Assembly: GCF_025370875.1 (NCBI RefSeq) | Contig: NZ_JAMXFD010000002.1 | Span: 194,218-258,217, forward strand | Source: Laspinema palackyanum D2c | GTDB lineage: Bacteria > Cyanobacteriota > Cyanobacteriia > Cyanobacteriales > Laspinemataceae | Length of the DNA stretch: 64,000 bases | Reading direction: 5' to 3' | Shown: one piece after another, positions 1 to 8,934 of the stretch | How the letters are laid out: every line of letters begins with the position of its first letter | Position numbering within the stretch: the stretch's first letter is position 1 | Program-made: the position numbers and the translations under genes | The notes under the pieces: generated by a model | What the model was told of the DNA's origin: nothing | What the model saw: only the letters and a program-made list of their open reading frames with translations | The model's database searches: none

Positions 1-2
1 GG

Positions 3-1253
3 GTCCTGAAACGGGCGGGCCATACGGAAGCGGCAGTGGACTTGAGTCAACTCGCTGGACTCTATCCTGCCGGGGTGATCTGCGAAATTCAGAATCCCGA
101 TGGCTCAATGGCGCGATTGCCGGAATTGATTGAATATGCGACCAAATATAACCTAAAAATGATCAGCATCGCTGATTTAATCGCCTATCGCCTCCAACAT
201 GAGCGATTTGTGATTCGGGAAACCGTGGCGGCATTACCCACGGAATTCGGCCAGTTCCAAATCTACGGCTATCGCAATACCCTGGACAACAAAGACCATG
301 TGGCGATCGTCAAGGGAGACCCGGCCAATTTTACCGATAAAGCGGTGATGGTGCGGGTCCATTCCGAATGCTTGACCGGGGATGCCCTCGGGTCCCTGCG
401 CTGTGACTGCCGAATGCAACTCCAAGCCGCCCTGAAAATGATTGAAAATGCTGGGGAGGGTGTGGTGGTGTATCTGCGCCAAGAAGGGCGGGGAATTGGC
501 CTAATTAATAAACTCAAAGCCTATTCTCTGCAAGATATGGGACTGGACACCGTAGAAGCCAATGAGCGCTTAGGCTTTCCTGCGGACTTGCGAAACTATG
601 GTGTAGGGGCGCAAATTCTCAATGATTTGGGGGTGAGCAAAATCCGCCTAATTACCAATAATCCGCGTAAAATCGCGGGATTAAAGGGATATGGCTTAGA
701 AATGGTCGATCGCGTTCCCCTGCTGATTGAGTCCAATCCGTTTAACTGCATCTATTTGGCAACCAAGGCGGAAAAATTAGGGCATATGCTCTTACAAACC
801 TATTTGGTCACCGTGGCAATCCACTGGCAAGAACCGGACCTGGAGGAGGGACCTCCGGCCCAGGTCCAAGCCTGGTATGAGCATTTAGAAAAAATCCGCG
901 AACTCGCCGATGAACATCATCTGGTGCTCCAAGAGGAAAAACGCCCCGTCACCGTGGCCTTATTTGGTAAACCCCAGTTAACCTTTCACCTGGGATTTGA
1001 CCAAGCGCATTTAGCGACAACAGATTGGTTTACCCATGCGGAACATCCATACATCCAGGCGACCTTTCGGATTCTCGATCGCCTGATTCTGTGGGCCGAT
1101 ATTGAGCAACTCCAGTTCCTGGTTTCCACCGGCGTCGATCCTCTGACCAATCTCGGGGTGCAACTTCAACGCCAGTCTTTCCCCTTGAGCAAAATGCCTT
1201 CGCAACTGTGCGATAGCTTACATTCCCAAGTGATCTATTGCTTTAAGGGATAA
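3..1253 (+). CDS. ribBA: Bifunctional 3,4-DHBP synthase / GTP cyclohydrolase II, 5'-truncated
   Basis: Riboflavin biosynthesis enzyme cut by the left window edge. Reading in frame from base 3 gives [19 protein letters not shown], the C-terminal signature of the DHBP synthase (RibB) half, so the GTG at 36 is an internal valine and not a start. The GTP cyclohydrolase II half follows, with the zinc-cysteine segment [15 protein letters not shown] and the active-site stretch RQEGRGIGL. It opens the GTP imidazole ring to give the pyrimidine precursor of riboflavin, while RibB makes the four-carbon unit from ribulose 5-phosphate. About 140 residues follow the cyclohydrolase core, an extension I associate with cyanobacterial RibBA. 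Only the far 5' part is missing. Identification is firm; the true start lies outside the window. Confidence 0.95.
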   Translation, partial: VLKRAGHTEAAVDLSQLAGLYPAGVICEIQNPDGSMARLPELIEYATKYNLKMISIADLIAYRLQHERFVIRETVAALPTEFGQFQIYGYRNTLDNKDHVAIVKGDPANFTDKAVMVRVHSECLTGDALGSLRCDCRMQLQAALKMIENAGEGVVVYLRQEGRGIGLINKLKAYSLQDMGLDTVEANERLGFPADLRNYGVGAQILNDLGVSKIRLITNNPRKIAGLKGYGLEMVDRVPLLIESNPFNCIYLATKAEKLGHMLLQTYLVTVAIHWQEPDLEEGPPAQVQAWYEHLEKIRELADEHHLVLQEEKRPVTVALFGKPQLTFHLGFDQAHLATTDWFTHAEHPYIQATFRILDRLILWADIEQLQFLVSTGVDPLTNLGVQLQRQSFPLSKMPSQLCDSLHSQVIYCFKG

Positions 1254-1588
1254 GCGCAAAAGGATTCGGAATTACCGCCGAGAAATGGAGTCGGAAATGA
1301 TCAGGGTTTCATCTCTCAAATTGAGCCGGGAAATCAAAGGGAGCGGATCTCGGGTAGCCGTCGCTACAATTAGGGGAATAATTCTTCCCGAATTTTTGGG
1401 GTTGATTAAACTCGGTTCAAAATTCTCATCCTCTCCCATCATCGGGAGAGTCGGAGAATGTCTGGAGATTTCAGCCAGCAGCCGATTAAGGATTGGGAAA
1501 GATTTGGGTAAAAATGCAGGCTTTTCTTGTTACTTTAAAACTATAAGTTTGTGAGCAAGCTTCCTTTATCCAAATGTAAAGAGTCTCA
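1254..1588. other. Intergenic region with one stem-loop
   Basis: No supported gene. A stem-loop at 1422-1459 pairs ATTCTC with GAGAAT and CTCTCCC with GGGAGAG around an ATCATC loop. It lacks a T-run, so it is at best a weak terminator for ribBA. The open frame at 1285-1554 has no recognisable domain or convincing ribosome binding site. Confidence 0.5.
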
Positions 1589-4500
1589 ATGGTGCGACCT
1601 ATACCCCGATCGCCGGTTTTCTCCTATAGCGCGGCTGTCTTAACGGTTGTCATTGCCTTACTCCTGACCCTCGCCTTCAAACCCCTCCTGGCTTCAACCC
1701 TGTTTCTGTTCTTTTTTGTAGCGGTAACGGGGATGACTTGGTATGGGGGAGTTGGTCCAGGACTGGTGACAACGGTCCTGTCTGTTTTAGCCCTCGACTA
1801 TTTTTTACTCGTTCCCACCCAGAGCTTAACGGTGTTCAGTGGCAGCAACCTGTTACGAACGGGGTTGTTTATCTTAGTTACCCTGGCGATCGCCAAGCTG
1901 AACGCTAAACTCCATCAGACAAAACGGCAGTTAGAAATCAGCTTGACTCAGCTACAAGAGAGTGAGGAACGCTATCGGCGGATTGTCGAAACTGCTTCAG
2001 AAGGCATCTGGATTTTGGATGAGGCAGGGCGAACCCGCTATGTGAATCAGCGGATGGCTCAAATGTTGGGCTGTTCTCCTGAGTCAATGCTCGATCGCTC
2101 CTTTTTTGAGTGGTTTGACCAAGGAGACCGCCCGGAGGGATACCAGACCCTGACCCAACCCTATCCTGGATATCCCGAACAATGGGATGGGCGATTTCGC
2201 CGTGGCGATCAGTCCCTGCTTTGGGCGATCGTCTCCATGAATTCCATTTTTGATGACCAAGGTCAGTTTCAGGGGACCCATCTGATGCTCACCGATGCCA
2301 GCGATCGCCAACAAACCCAGGAACGCCTGCAACTCTCTTTAGAAGCAGGACGCATGGGATTTTGGGATTGGAATCTGAGCACCAACGAGGTTATTCGATC
2401 GGACAATCTTGCGGAAATTTACGGGGTGAGTCCGGGTCAATTAGAGGGGACATTTGAGAGTTCTTTAAGCCTGATTCATCCCGAGGACCGAGAACGAATC
2501 AAGGAGGCGATCGCCCAGGCGGTGTCCGAAAATACCCCCTACAGCTTAGAATTTCGCATTCAGCCCTCACCGGAGGAGATTCGCTGGATATTAGGCAAAG
2601 GACGAGTCTTTAAAGATGCTCAAGGCAAAGCAGTCCGGATGATTGGAATTGCGATGGACATCAGCGATCGCAAACAAACTGAAGAGTCCCTAATGCAGAC
2701 TCAGCAGCGATTCGAGACCTTTATGAACTATAGTCCCGTTGCCGCTTATTTTAAAGACGAAGCCGGACGCTATCTATACGTTAATCCCATGATAGAACGG
2801 CTATGGCAACGCTCCCAGGAGGAATGGTTGGGTCGAACCGACGCGGACCTCTTTCCCGAGGCGATCGCCCAGGAACTACAAGCTCATGACCGGGCCGTAT
2901 TAGAAACTGACCAGGCCCTAGAATTTTTAGAAACTGCTGAACACCCTGACGGGAAGCATTATTGGATTTCCTGGAAATTCCCCATGGGCGAACCCTCCGG
3001 AAGACGGTTGATAGCGGGAATCTCCCTAGATATCACCGATCGCAAGCGCAGTCAAGAAGAACGGGATCTGCTGCTGGCGGACCTCGAATCCCAACAACAA
3101 CTCCTGAGTGCCGTGTTGCAACAAATGCCTGCCGGGGCGATCGTCGCTGAGGCCCCCTCCGGACAGCTAGTCTTGATGAATCAGCAAGTCCGAGAAATTT
3201 TAGGCATTGCCGTCACTCCCCTAATCACCATCCCGGATTATCTCCATACCTCCTATCAAATTTTTCACCCCGACGGTCAACCCTACAACCCCGAAGCATT
3301 ACCCTTAACCCGATCCATCTCCCTCGGAGAGGTGATAGTCGAAGAAGAACTGGAAATCCGACGCGCCGATGGAACCCGGGTCACCGTCCTCGCTAATTCT
3401 GGACCCATTCGCAATGCCGAAGGGGAAATTGTCGCCGCAGTGGTGACCTTTTATGACATCACCGCACAAAAACTTGCTCAATCTGAAATCAAACGCTATG
3501 CCGATGTTGTCAAAAATATTCAAGTAGGCTTAACAGTCTGGCAACTCACCGAAGCAGAAGAACCCCCTTCATTTGAGCTGATTAGTGCCAATCCGGCGGC
3601 AAGTCAACTCGCCGCCAGAGATTTAGATCGGGCTGTGGGGATGAGAATTGAGACCTTATTTCCCCATCTGGTGAAAACCTCACGAATTGCCGAGTTGGTC
3701 GAGGTTTTGCAGAGCTCATCGGCGCGGGATTTTTCTGAAATCATCTATAGCGATTCCGGAGAGGAACGCTATTGTTCCCTAAAAGCCTTTCCCCTGCCTA
3801 ATCGCTGTCTCGGGTTAGCCTATGAAGATATCACCGATCGCAAACAGGCTCAATTTGCCTTACTCGAAAGCGAACAACGGTTTCGGACAATGGCCGATGC
3901 GGCCCCGGTTTATATTTGGTTATCGGGAATCGATCAGCAGTGTTATTACTTTAATCAACCTTGGTTGGACTTTACCGGCAGGACTTTAGCCGAAGAAATC
4001 GGCAATGGTTGGGTGGAGGGAGTACATCCCGATGACCGGCAATTTTGCCTTGATACTTATTATCAATCTTTTGACCTGCGCCAACCCTTTGAGATGGAAT
4101 ATCGCCTACGCCGGTATGATGGGGAATACCGTTGGGTGTTAGATCGCGCTGTGCCTCGGTTTTCCCCCGATGGCCGATTTGAGGGGTATGTCGGGTCTTG
4201 TATTGATATTAGCGATCGCAAACTTTACGAGAGTGAAATTAAGCATCTCAATGCCACTCTAGAACGACGGGTGACCGAACGAACCGCCCAACTTGAATCC
4301 GCCAATCAGGAACTCGAATCCTTTGCTTATTCAGTGTCCCACGATTTGCGGGCCCCTCTGCGACATATTAGTGGATTTGTCAATTTGCTCCGCAAACGGA
4401 TTGAACCCTCTCTGGATGAGAATAGTCAGCGCTATCTCGATATTATTGTCGCCAGTACCCAACAAGCGGAAGAGTTAATTGATAATTTGTTAGCCTTTTC

Positions 4501-5029
4501 GCGCATGGCCCGTTCTCAGATGCGATTCATCAAAATTGATATGAATCAACTGGTGAACGAGGTGCGGCAGAGTTTGGAGATTCATAGAAGCGAGCAAAAA
4601 ATCATCTGGGAGATTGCCTCATTACCCACAGTGAAAGGGGAACCCACCATGTTACGATTGGTGTTCCAAAATCTTCTGGATAATGCAATTAAGTACAGCC
4701 AACGACGGGAAAAGGCTGAAATAACCGTGGGGTTTAATGAAAACAACCTCGAATTTATCTTTTTTGTGCGAGATAATGGCATTGGATTTGATATGCGCTA
4801 TGCTCACAAACTCTTTGGGGTTTTTCAACGCTTACATAGCAATCCCGATTTTGTGGGCACCGGCATCGGACTCGCCAATGTTCGCCGAATTATCCATCGT
4901 CATGGAGGCCGCACTTGGGCAGAAGGTGAGGTAGATGTGGGGGCGACTTTCTATTTCTCTCTCCCTAAACAACAGGAAGGGGATCAACGGGAAGCGAATC
5001 CTCATGCTCTCGGGTCAACCTCATTTTAG
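1589..5029 (+). CDS. Membrane-anchored six-PAS sensor histidine kinase
   Basis: Sensor kinase of 1146 residues. Residues about 10-105 hold hydrophobic helices with a GGVGPGL turn, resembling the DUF4118/KdpD-type membrane module. Six PAS/PAC units follow (roughly 122-245, 245-365, 370-490, 495-635, 640-755, 755-880), most ending in a D-I-[ST]-D-R-K PAC motif. A coiled coil (about 885-915) leads into a HisKA domain with H-box SHDLRAPLRHI, phospho-acceptor His918. The ATPase domain has the N box NLLDNAIKYS, G1 DNGIGF and G2 GTGIGLANV. The H-box type is that of cyanobacterial phytochrome-like kinases. No GAF or chromophore cysteine is seen, so the PAS ligand is unknown. It is followed by an Rcp1-like receiver, its probable partner (inference). 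Confidence 0.92.
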   Translation: MVRPIPRSPVFSYSAAVLTVVIALLLTLAFKPLLASTLFLFFFVAVTGMTWYGGVGPGLVTTVLSVLALDYFLLVPTQSLTVFSGSNLLRTGLFILVTLAIAKLNAKLHQTKRQLEISLTQLQESEERYRRIVETASEGIWILDEAGRTRYVNQRMAQMLGCSPESMLDRSFFEWFDQGDRPEGYQTLTQPYPGYPEQWDGRFRRGDQSLLWAIVSMNSIFDDQGQFQGTHLMLTDASDRQQTQERLQLSLEAGRMGFWDWNLSTNEVIRSDNLAEIYGVSPGQLEGTFESSLSLIHPEDRERIKEAIAQAVSENTPYSLEFRIQPSPEEIRWILGKGRVFKDAQGKAVRMIGIAMDISDRKQTEESLMQTQQRFETFMNYSPVAAYFKDEAGRYLYVNPMIERLWQRSQEEWLGRTDADLFPEAIAQELQAHDRAVLETDQALEFLETAEHPDGKHYWISWKFPMGEPSGRRLIAGISLDITDRKRSQEERDLLLADLESQQQLLSAVLQQMPAGAIVAEAPSGQLVLMNQQVREILGIAVTPLITIPDYLHTSYQIFHPDGQPYNPEALPLTRSISLGEVIVEEELEIRRADGTRVTVLANSGPIRNAEGEIVAAVVTFYDITAQKLAQSEIKRYADVVKNIQVGLTVWQLTEAEEPPSFELISANPAASQLAARDLDRAVGMRIETLFPHLVKTSRIAELVEVLQSSSARDFSEIIYSDSGEERYCSLKAFPLPNRCLGLAYEDITDRKQAQFALLESEQRFRTMADAAPVYIWLSGIDQQCYYFNQPWLDFTGRTLAEEIGNGWVEGVHPDDRQFCLDTYYQSFDLRQPFEMEYRLRRYDGEYRWVLDRAVPRFSPDGRFEGYVGSCIDISDRKLYESEIKHLNATLERRVTERTAQLESANQELESFAYSVSHDLRAPLRHISGFVNLLRKRIEPSLDENSQRYLDIIVASTQQAEELIDNLLAFSRMARSQMRFIKIDMNQLVNEVRQSLEIHRSEQKIIWEIASLPTVKGEPTMLRLVFQNLLDNAIKYSQRREKAEITVGFNENNLEFIFFVRDNGIGFDMRYAHKLFGVFQRLHSNPDFVGTGIGLANVRRIIHRHGGRTWAEGEVDVGATFYFSLPKQQEGDQREANPHALGSTSF

Positions 5030-5491
5030 TCCGGTTATATCATGTTCATTGAAACCGTTCCTCTAGCCAGAGAAACCGGGGTTTTTTCATTACACCTCTG
5101 GCATAAATCTCTTAAGCCCCCCAGTAATTCAACATTTATTCTTCTGGATTCCCCCTTAAGAAGGGGGACGGGAGGGGGATCCAAGGGGGGGAAAGGGGGA
5201 TCAATCCGGAATTTTGCAAGAGGTCTAATCATTGGGGTGAGGGGTCAAAAGTTATTGTAGAAACCCGCTTTCTGGTCCCAACAGCCCGAGACCCTGGGTT
5301 TCAAAGGAGAAAAATCTGGAACTCAAAGCCGAGTAAAGTTGAGGGAAGAGTGCTTACCGATCGCATAAAACCCTTGGCAATAGCCCGATCGGACTCAGTG
5401 AAGGGATGGAGGTACAGTCTTCCATTTTATATAATAAAACAGAATCATTGATTATTGTCATCCGGGCAAAATGAGATAAAATTCGAGCGTA
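5030..5491. other. Intergenic region upstream of the receiver gene
   Basis: No gene supported. The left part holds a G-rich/C-rich repeat (5115-5202). The remainder (5203-5491) shows no clear promoter or RNA element, although it must hold the promoter of the following receiver gene unless that is co-transcribed with the kinase. Confidence 0.5.
5115..5202. repeat. Dispersed-type G/C-run repeat
   Basis: The sequence runs from CCCCCCAGTAATTC through a TCCCCCTTAAGAAGGGGGA palindrome to runs of GGGGGATC and GGGGGGG. Repeats of this CCCCCTTAAxAAGGGGG type are common between genes in filamentous cyanobacteria. The open frame across it on either strand is a by-product of the repeat. Confidence 0.6.
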
Positions 5492-5530
5492 ATGTACCGC
5501 TTAACCCCCATGAACCAGGGAGAAAAAAGG

Positions 5531-5989
5531 ATGGATATCAAACGCATTCTACTGGTAGAAGATAATGCCAATGATATAGAGCTAATTTTAACGGGGCTGG
5601 CGGAAAATAATCTAGCCAATGAAGTTATCGTTGTGCGGGACGGGGAAGAAGCGTTAGATTATCTCTTTCGGCGGGGTATCTTTAGATTGAGGCGAGAAGG
5701 ACATCCCATCCTGGTCATGCTTGACCTCAAACTGCCCAAAATCGATGGACTGGAAGTGCTGGCACAAATGAAGTCTAAAACCGATTTGCGGCAGATTCCC
5801 GTCGTGATTTTGACCGCTTCTCGGGAAGAATCGGACCTCATTAGCAGCTACAATCTAGGGGTGAATGGCTATGTCATCAAGCCCTTAGACTTCCACGAGT
5901 TTGTGGATGCCATCAAAAGCCTAGGACTATTCTGGGCCGTAGTCAATCAACCGCCTCCAGGCTCTTTGCCTGCGGTAGTGCGAGAATGA
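5531..5989 (+). CDS. Rcp1-like single-domain response regulator
   Basis: Stand-alone CheY-fold receiver of 152 residues. The first in-frame ATG is at 5492, but the ATG at 5531 (MDIKRILLVEDN) is preceded by AGGGAGAAAAAAGG at good spacing and fits the family length. The acidic pair is in VEDNAND. The phospho-acceptor is Asp65 in VMLDLKLPK, the switch residue is in VILTAS, and the conserved lysine is in YVIKPLD. The longer loop after alpha-1 (VVRDGEEALDYLFRRG) is typical of Rcp1-class regulators that pair with cyanobacterial phytochrome-type kinases. There is no output domain, so it probably passes phosphate from the upstream kinase to the downstream hybrid kinase or another protein (inference from gene order). 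Confidence 0.9.
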   Translation: MDIKRILLVEDNANDIELILTGLAENNLANEVIVVRDGEEALDYLFRRGIFRLRREGHPILVMLDLKLPKIDGLEVLAQMKSKTDLRQIPVVILTASREESDLISSYNLGVNGYVIKPLDFHEFVDAIKSLGLFWAVVNQPPPGSLPAVVRE

Positions 5990-6023
5990 GTCACCCACCT
6001 AAACATAAAGATGGACGGTTAAA

Positions 6024-8711
6024 GTGCTGCATATCCTACTGCTAGAAGACAGTCTGCTGGATGCAGAGCTAATTGAGGCCCACTTGCTAGAGAGTGGTCT
6101 CAACGTGGCCTTGAAGCGGGTAGACACCTGCGAAGCCTTCCAAGATGCCCTGGAAAGCGGGTCATTTGACGTGATTTTGGCGGACTATTCCCTCCCCTCC
6201 TTTGATGGATTTTCCGCCCTGAAAATGGCAAAACTGAGATGTCCGGACCTACCTTTTATCTTTGTGTCGGCGACGTTGGGGGAGGAAGTGGCCCTGGAGA
6301 CCCTGAAAAGTGGGGCGACGGATTATGTCCTCAAGCAGCGGTTAGAACGACTGGTTCCCTCGATGCAGCGAGCGATTCGAGAGGCGAAAGAACATCGCGA
6401 TCGCCTGAAGGCTGAAGCGGCCCTCCAAGAGAGCGATCGCCGGTTTAGAATGGCTCTGAAACATTCATTTATCTGCATTTTTCAACAAGACCGGGACCTG
6501 AAATACCAATGGATTCACAATCCCCAGGGACCCCAAACCGCAGAGGAAATTGTCGGGGAAACGGACTACTTTTTATTTACCGCAGCAGATGCGGACTACC
6601 TCAGCGCCCTCAAGCGAGAGGTGATTGCCACGGGAACTCCGACTCGGGTCGAAATCTCGGTGACTTTGTTGGGAGAGCTCCGGGACTACGACATGATTTT
6701 AGAACCTGTATTCGACGACCCGCAGCATCAGGACAATCCCCCGGTGGTGGCGCTGATGGGTACCGCTTTAAATATTACCGAACGCAAGCGATCGGAACGA
6801 GAACTGTACCGTCGGGAACAACAATTTCGAGCCTTAGCAGAAAATGCACCGGATATTATCGCCCGCTTTGATCGACAACTACGCCACATTTACATCAACC
6901 CGGCGATTGAAAAAGCCACCGGCATCCCTCCGGAGGAGTTTATCGGCAAAACTAATGCAGATTTAGGATTTCCCGAAGAAATTTACTTACAGTGGTCCCG
7001 ACATTTACAAGAGATTTTTGTCAGCGGAGAACCGGGTTTTCTGGAATTTAATTTTCCGTCCTCAACAGGAAATCGGACTTATCAATCCCAGGCGGTTCCC
7101 GAATTTGACTTGGAGGGCAATGTTGAATCTTTACTGTGCATTAGTCGGGATATCACGGAAAGCAAAAAAGCTGAACAGGTGCTGCGAGAGAGTGAGGCCC
7201 GGTTCCGACGCTTGATGGATTCCAATACTATTGGCATGGGATTCTGGCATGGGAATTGCATTACGGTTGCCAATGATGCCTTTTTGGAAATGATGGGATA
7301 TTCCCAGGAGGACTTGCAACGGGAACCGTTGAATTGGCGCAAGATTACCCCGGAGGAATATTTTCATCTGGATGAGAGCGCCAATGAGCAAGCGCGTCAA
7401 ACCGGCTATACCGAGCCCTTTGAAAAGGAACTTTTTCACAAAAATGGCACCCGGATTCCGGTGATTTTGGGAGGGGCGATTTTTGACAATAATGCGGATG
7501 CGGGGGTCTTTTTTACCCTGGATTTGACCGATCGCAAACGGATGGAAGAGGCGCTACAGCAACAGGCGGAGGCGTTAGAACGGGCGAATCAGGTCAAGGA
7601 TCAGTTTTTAGCGGTGCTCTCCCATGAGTTGCGATCGCCCCTGAATGCGATTCTCGGATGGTCCCAGTTACTGCTGACTCGCAAATTTGACGAAGCTACG
7701 ACTCGCCGTGCGTTGGAGACAATCGAGCGCAATGCGCGATTTCAAACCCAACTGATTGAGGATTTGCTGGATGTCTCCCGCATCCTGCGCGGCAAGCTGA
7801 CTCTGAAAGTGACGCGAGTGAATTTAGCCACCCCGATCAGCGCGGCGATCGAAAGTTTGCGTCTGGCGATCGAAGCCAAATCCCTGCAACTGGACTATTC
7901 CCCATCGGTTGGAGTCTCCCCGGTAATGGGAGACTCCAACCGCTTGCAGCAAGTGGTGTGGAATCTCCTGTCTAATGCGGTGAAATTTACTGAACCTGGG
8001 GGTCAAGTCACCTTGAACCTGATACAACAGGATCAATGGGTGATTCTGCAAGTCCAGGATACGGGAGTCGGCATTCTCCCTGAATTTGTCCCCCATTTAT
8101 TTGAATATTTCCGCCAAGCGGATGCCTCTAGTACCCGCAATCATGGGGGACTGGGGATTGGATTAGGACTGGTGCGCCATCTGGTGGAACTGCATGGGGG
8201 AACTGTGAGTGCAGAAAGTCCGGGAGTAGGACAGGGGGCGACTTTCACGGTGAAACTCCCGGCGATCGCCCTCAAAACCGACACCGCAACCCCCTTGCCG
8301 CAGTCCTCTCCCCAGGGGGAACTTGCTGGAGTGCGGGTCCTCGTTGTGGATGACGATGACGACTCCTTGGAGTTTATGCAGTTTGTCCTAGAACAGTCGG
8401 GGTGCCAAGTCCGCGCGATCGCCTCTACTATTGAAGCCCTCGCGGTATTTTCTGACTGGCAACCGGATCTGCTAATTAGCGATATTGCCATGCCAGAGGA
8501 GGATGGGTATAGTTTTATCCGCAAAATTCGCGCAATGGAGAGAAACGCCGGAGGACAAATTCCTGCGGTTGCTCTAACAGCTTATGCCCGAGAAGAAGAC
8601 CGCCATGCAGCATTTTTAGCCGGATTTCAAGAGCATTTAAGTAAACCCATCGACCCCAAAGCACTAATGGCGGCGATCGAATTATTAACCCGACCTGTTA
8701 AGGGATTTTAG
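6024..8711 (+). CDS. REC-PAS-histidine kinase-REC hybrid sensor
   Basis: Hybrid phosphorelay protein of 895 residues with a GTG start, 34 bp after the Rcp1-like gene. The ATG at 6011 ends after three codons, so GTG at 6024 is the best start. Domains in order: N-terminal receiver (about 1-120, phospho-acceptor Asp54 in ILADYSLPSFDG), three PAS units (about 140-255, 258-380, 388-510), HisKA with His534 in SHELRSPLNAILGW, ATPase domain (N box NLLSNAVKFT, G1 DTGVGI), and a C-terminal receiver (about 770-885, Asp820 in LISDIAMPEEDG, Lys in LSKPID). Receivers at both ends suggest it takes phosphate from the preceding regulator and relays it onward. No DNA-binding domain is present, and the output target is not evident locally. 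Confidence 0.92.
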   Translation: MLHILLLEDSLLDAELIEAHLLESGLNVALKRVDTCEAFQDALESGSFDVILADYSLPSFDGFSALKMAKLRCPDLPFIFVSATLGEEVALETLKSGATDYVLKQRLERLVPSMQRAIREAKEHRDRLKAEAALQESDRRFRMALKHSFICIFQQDRDLKYQWIHNPQGPQTAEEIVGETDYFLFTAADADYLSALKREVIATGTPTRVEISVTLLGELRDYDMILEPVFDDPQHQDNPPVVALMGTALNITERKRSERELYRREQQFRALAENAPDIIARFDRQLRHIYINPAIEKATGIPPEEFIGKTNADLGFPEEIYLQWSRHLQEIFVSGEPGFLEFNFPSSTGNRTYQSQAVPEFDLEGNVESLLCISRDITESKKAEQVLRESEARFRRLMDSNTIGMGFWHGNCITVANDAFLEMMGYSQEDLQREPLNWRKITPEEYFHLDESANEQARQTGYTEPFEKELFHKNGTRIPVILGGAIFDNNADAGVFFTLDLTDRKRMEEALQQQAEALERANQVKDQFLAVLSHELRSPLNAILGWSQLLLTRKFDEATTRRALETIERNARFQTQLIEDLLDVSRILRGKLTLKVTRVNLATPISAAIESLRLAIEAKSLQLDYSPSVGVSPVMGDSNRLQQVVWNLLSNAVKFTEPGGQVTLNLIQQDQWVILQVQDTGVGILPEFVPHLFEYFRQADASSTRNHGGLGIGLGLVRHLVELHGGTVSAESPGVGQGATFTVKLPAIALKTDTATPLPQSSPQGELAGVRVLVVDDDDDSLEFMQFVLEQSGCQVRAIASTIEALAVFSDWQPDLLISDIAMPEEDGYSFIRKIRAMERNAGGQIPAVALTAYAREEDRHAAFLAGFQEHLSKPIDPKALMAAIELLTRPVKGF

Positions 8712-8719
8712 AACAGTAT

Positions 8720-8923
8720 CGGCAGATGAGCAAAACGTTTGTAGTAACGACTTGCTGTCGTTACCGCGTTACTGGGCGATCGCCCAGTAACGCCCCAATG
8801 GAGGCGATCGCACCAGTCCCCAAACAGGCGGATGCTTAATCCGCCAATTGTGCCTGTGATGGCGGATGCCATAACAGGAGAGCAACGACAGCAAGTCGTT
8901 ACTACGAACATGAACCTCATCTG
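8720..8923. mobile_element. MITE-like element with about 43-bp terminal inverted repeats
   Basis: The left end (TCGGCAGATGAG, then GTAGTAACGACTTGCTGTCGTT) reappears as its reverse complement at the right end with only a few mismatches and a small gap. The interior holds a 28-bp perfect palindrome (8766-8793) centred on a HIP1 site, and no coding capacity. The outer motif GTAGTAACGACTT belongs to a repeat family found at several other places in this window. It sits between convergent genes. Transposability is an inference from structure; no transposase is present. Confidence 0.65.
8766..8793. repeat. 28-bp perfect palindrome centred on HIP1
   Basis: GCGTTACTGGGCGA and its exact reverse complement abut at a GCGATCGC core. 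It could extrude as a cruciform or act in RNA as a perfect hairpin. It lies inside the MITE-like element. Confidence 0.85.
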
Positions 8924-8934
8924 CCGAGACTCTC

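Noticed and set aside
36-38. GTG as start of ribBA
   Set aside because: The frame continues upstream to the window edge with the conserved RibB C-terminal signature, so this GTG is an internal valine.
1285-1554. 89-codon frame after ribBA
   Set aside because: No recognisable domain, no convincing ribosome binding site, and it spans a stem-loop.
5042-5260. Frames on both strands across 5035-5260
   Set aside because: They read through a G/C-run repeat; the peptide is repeat-derived.
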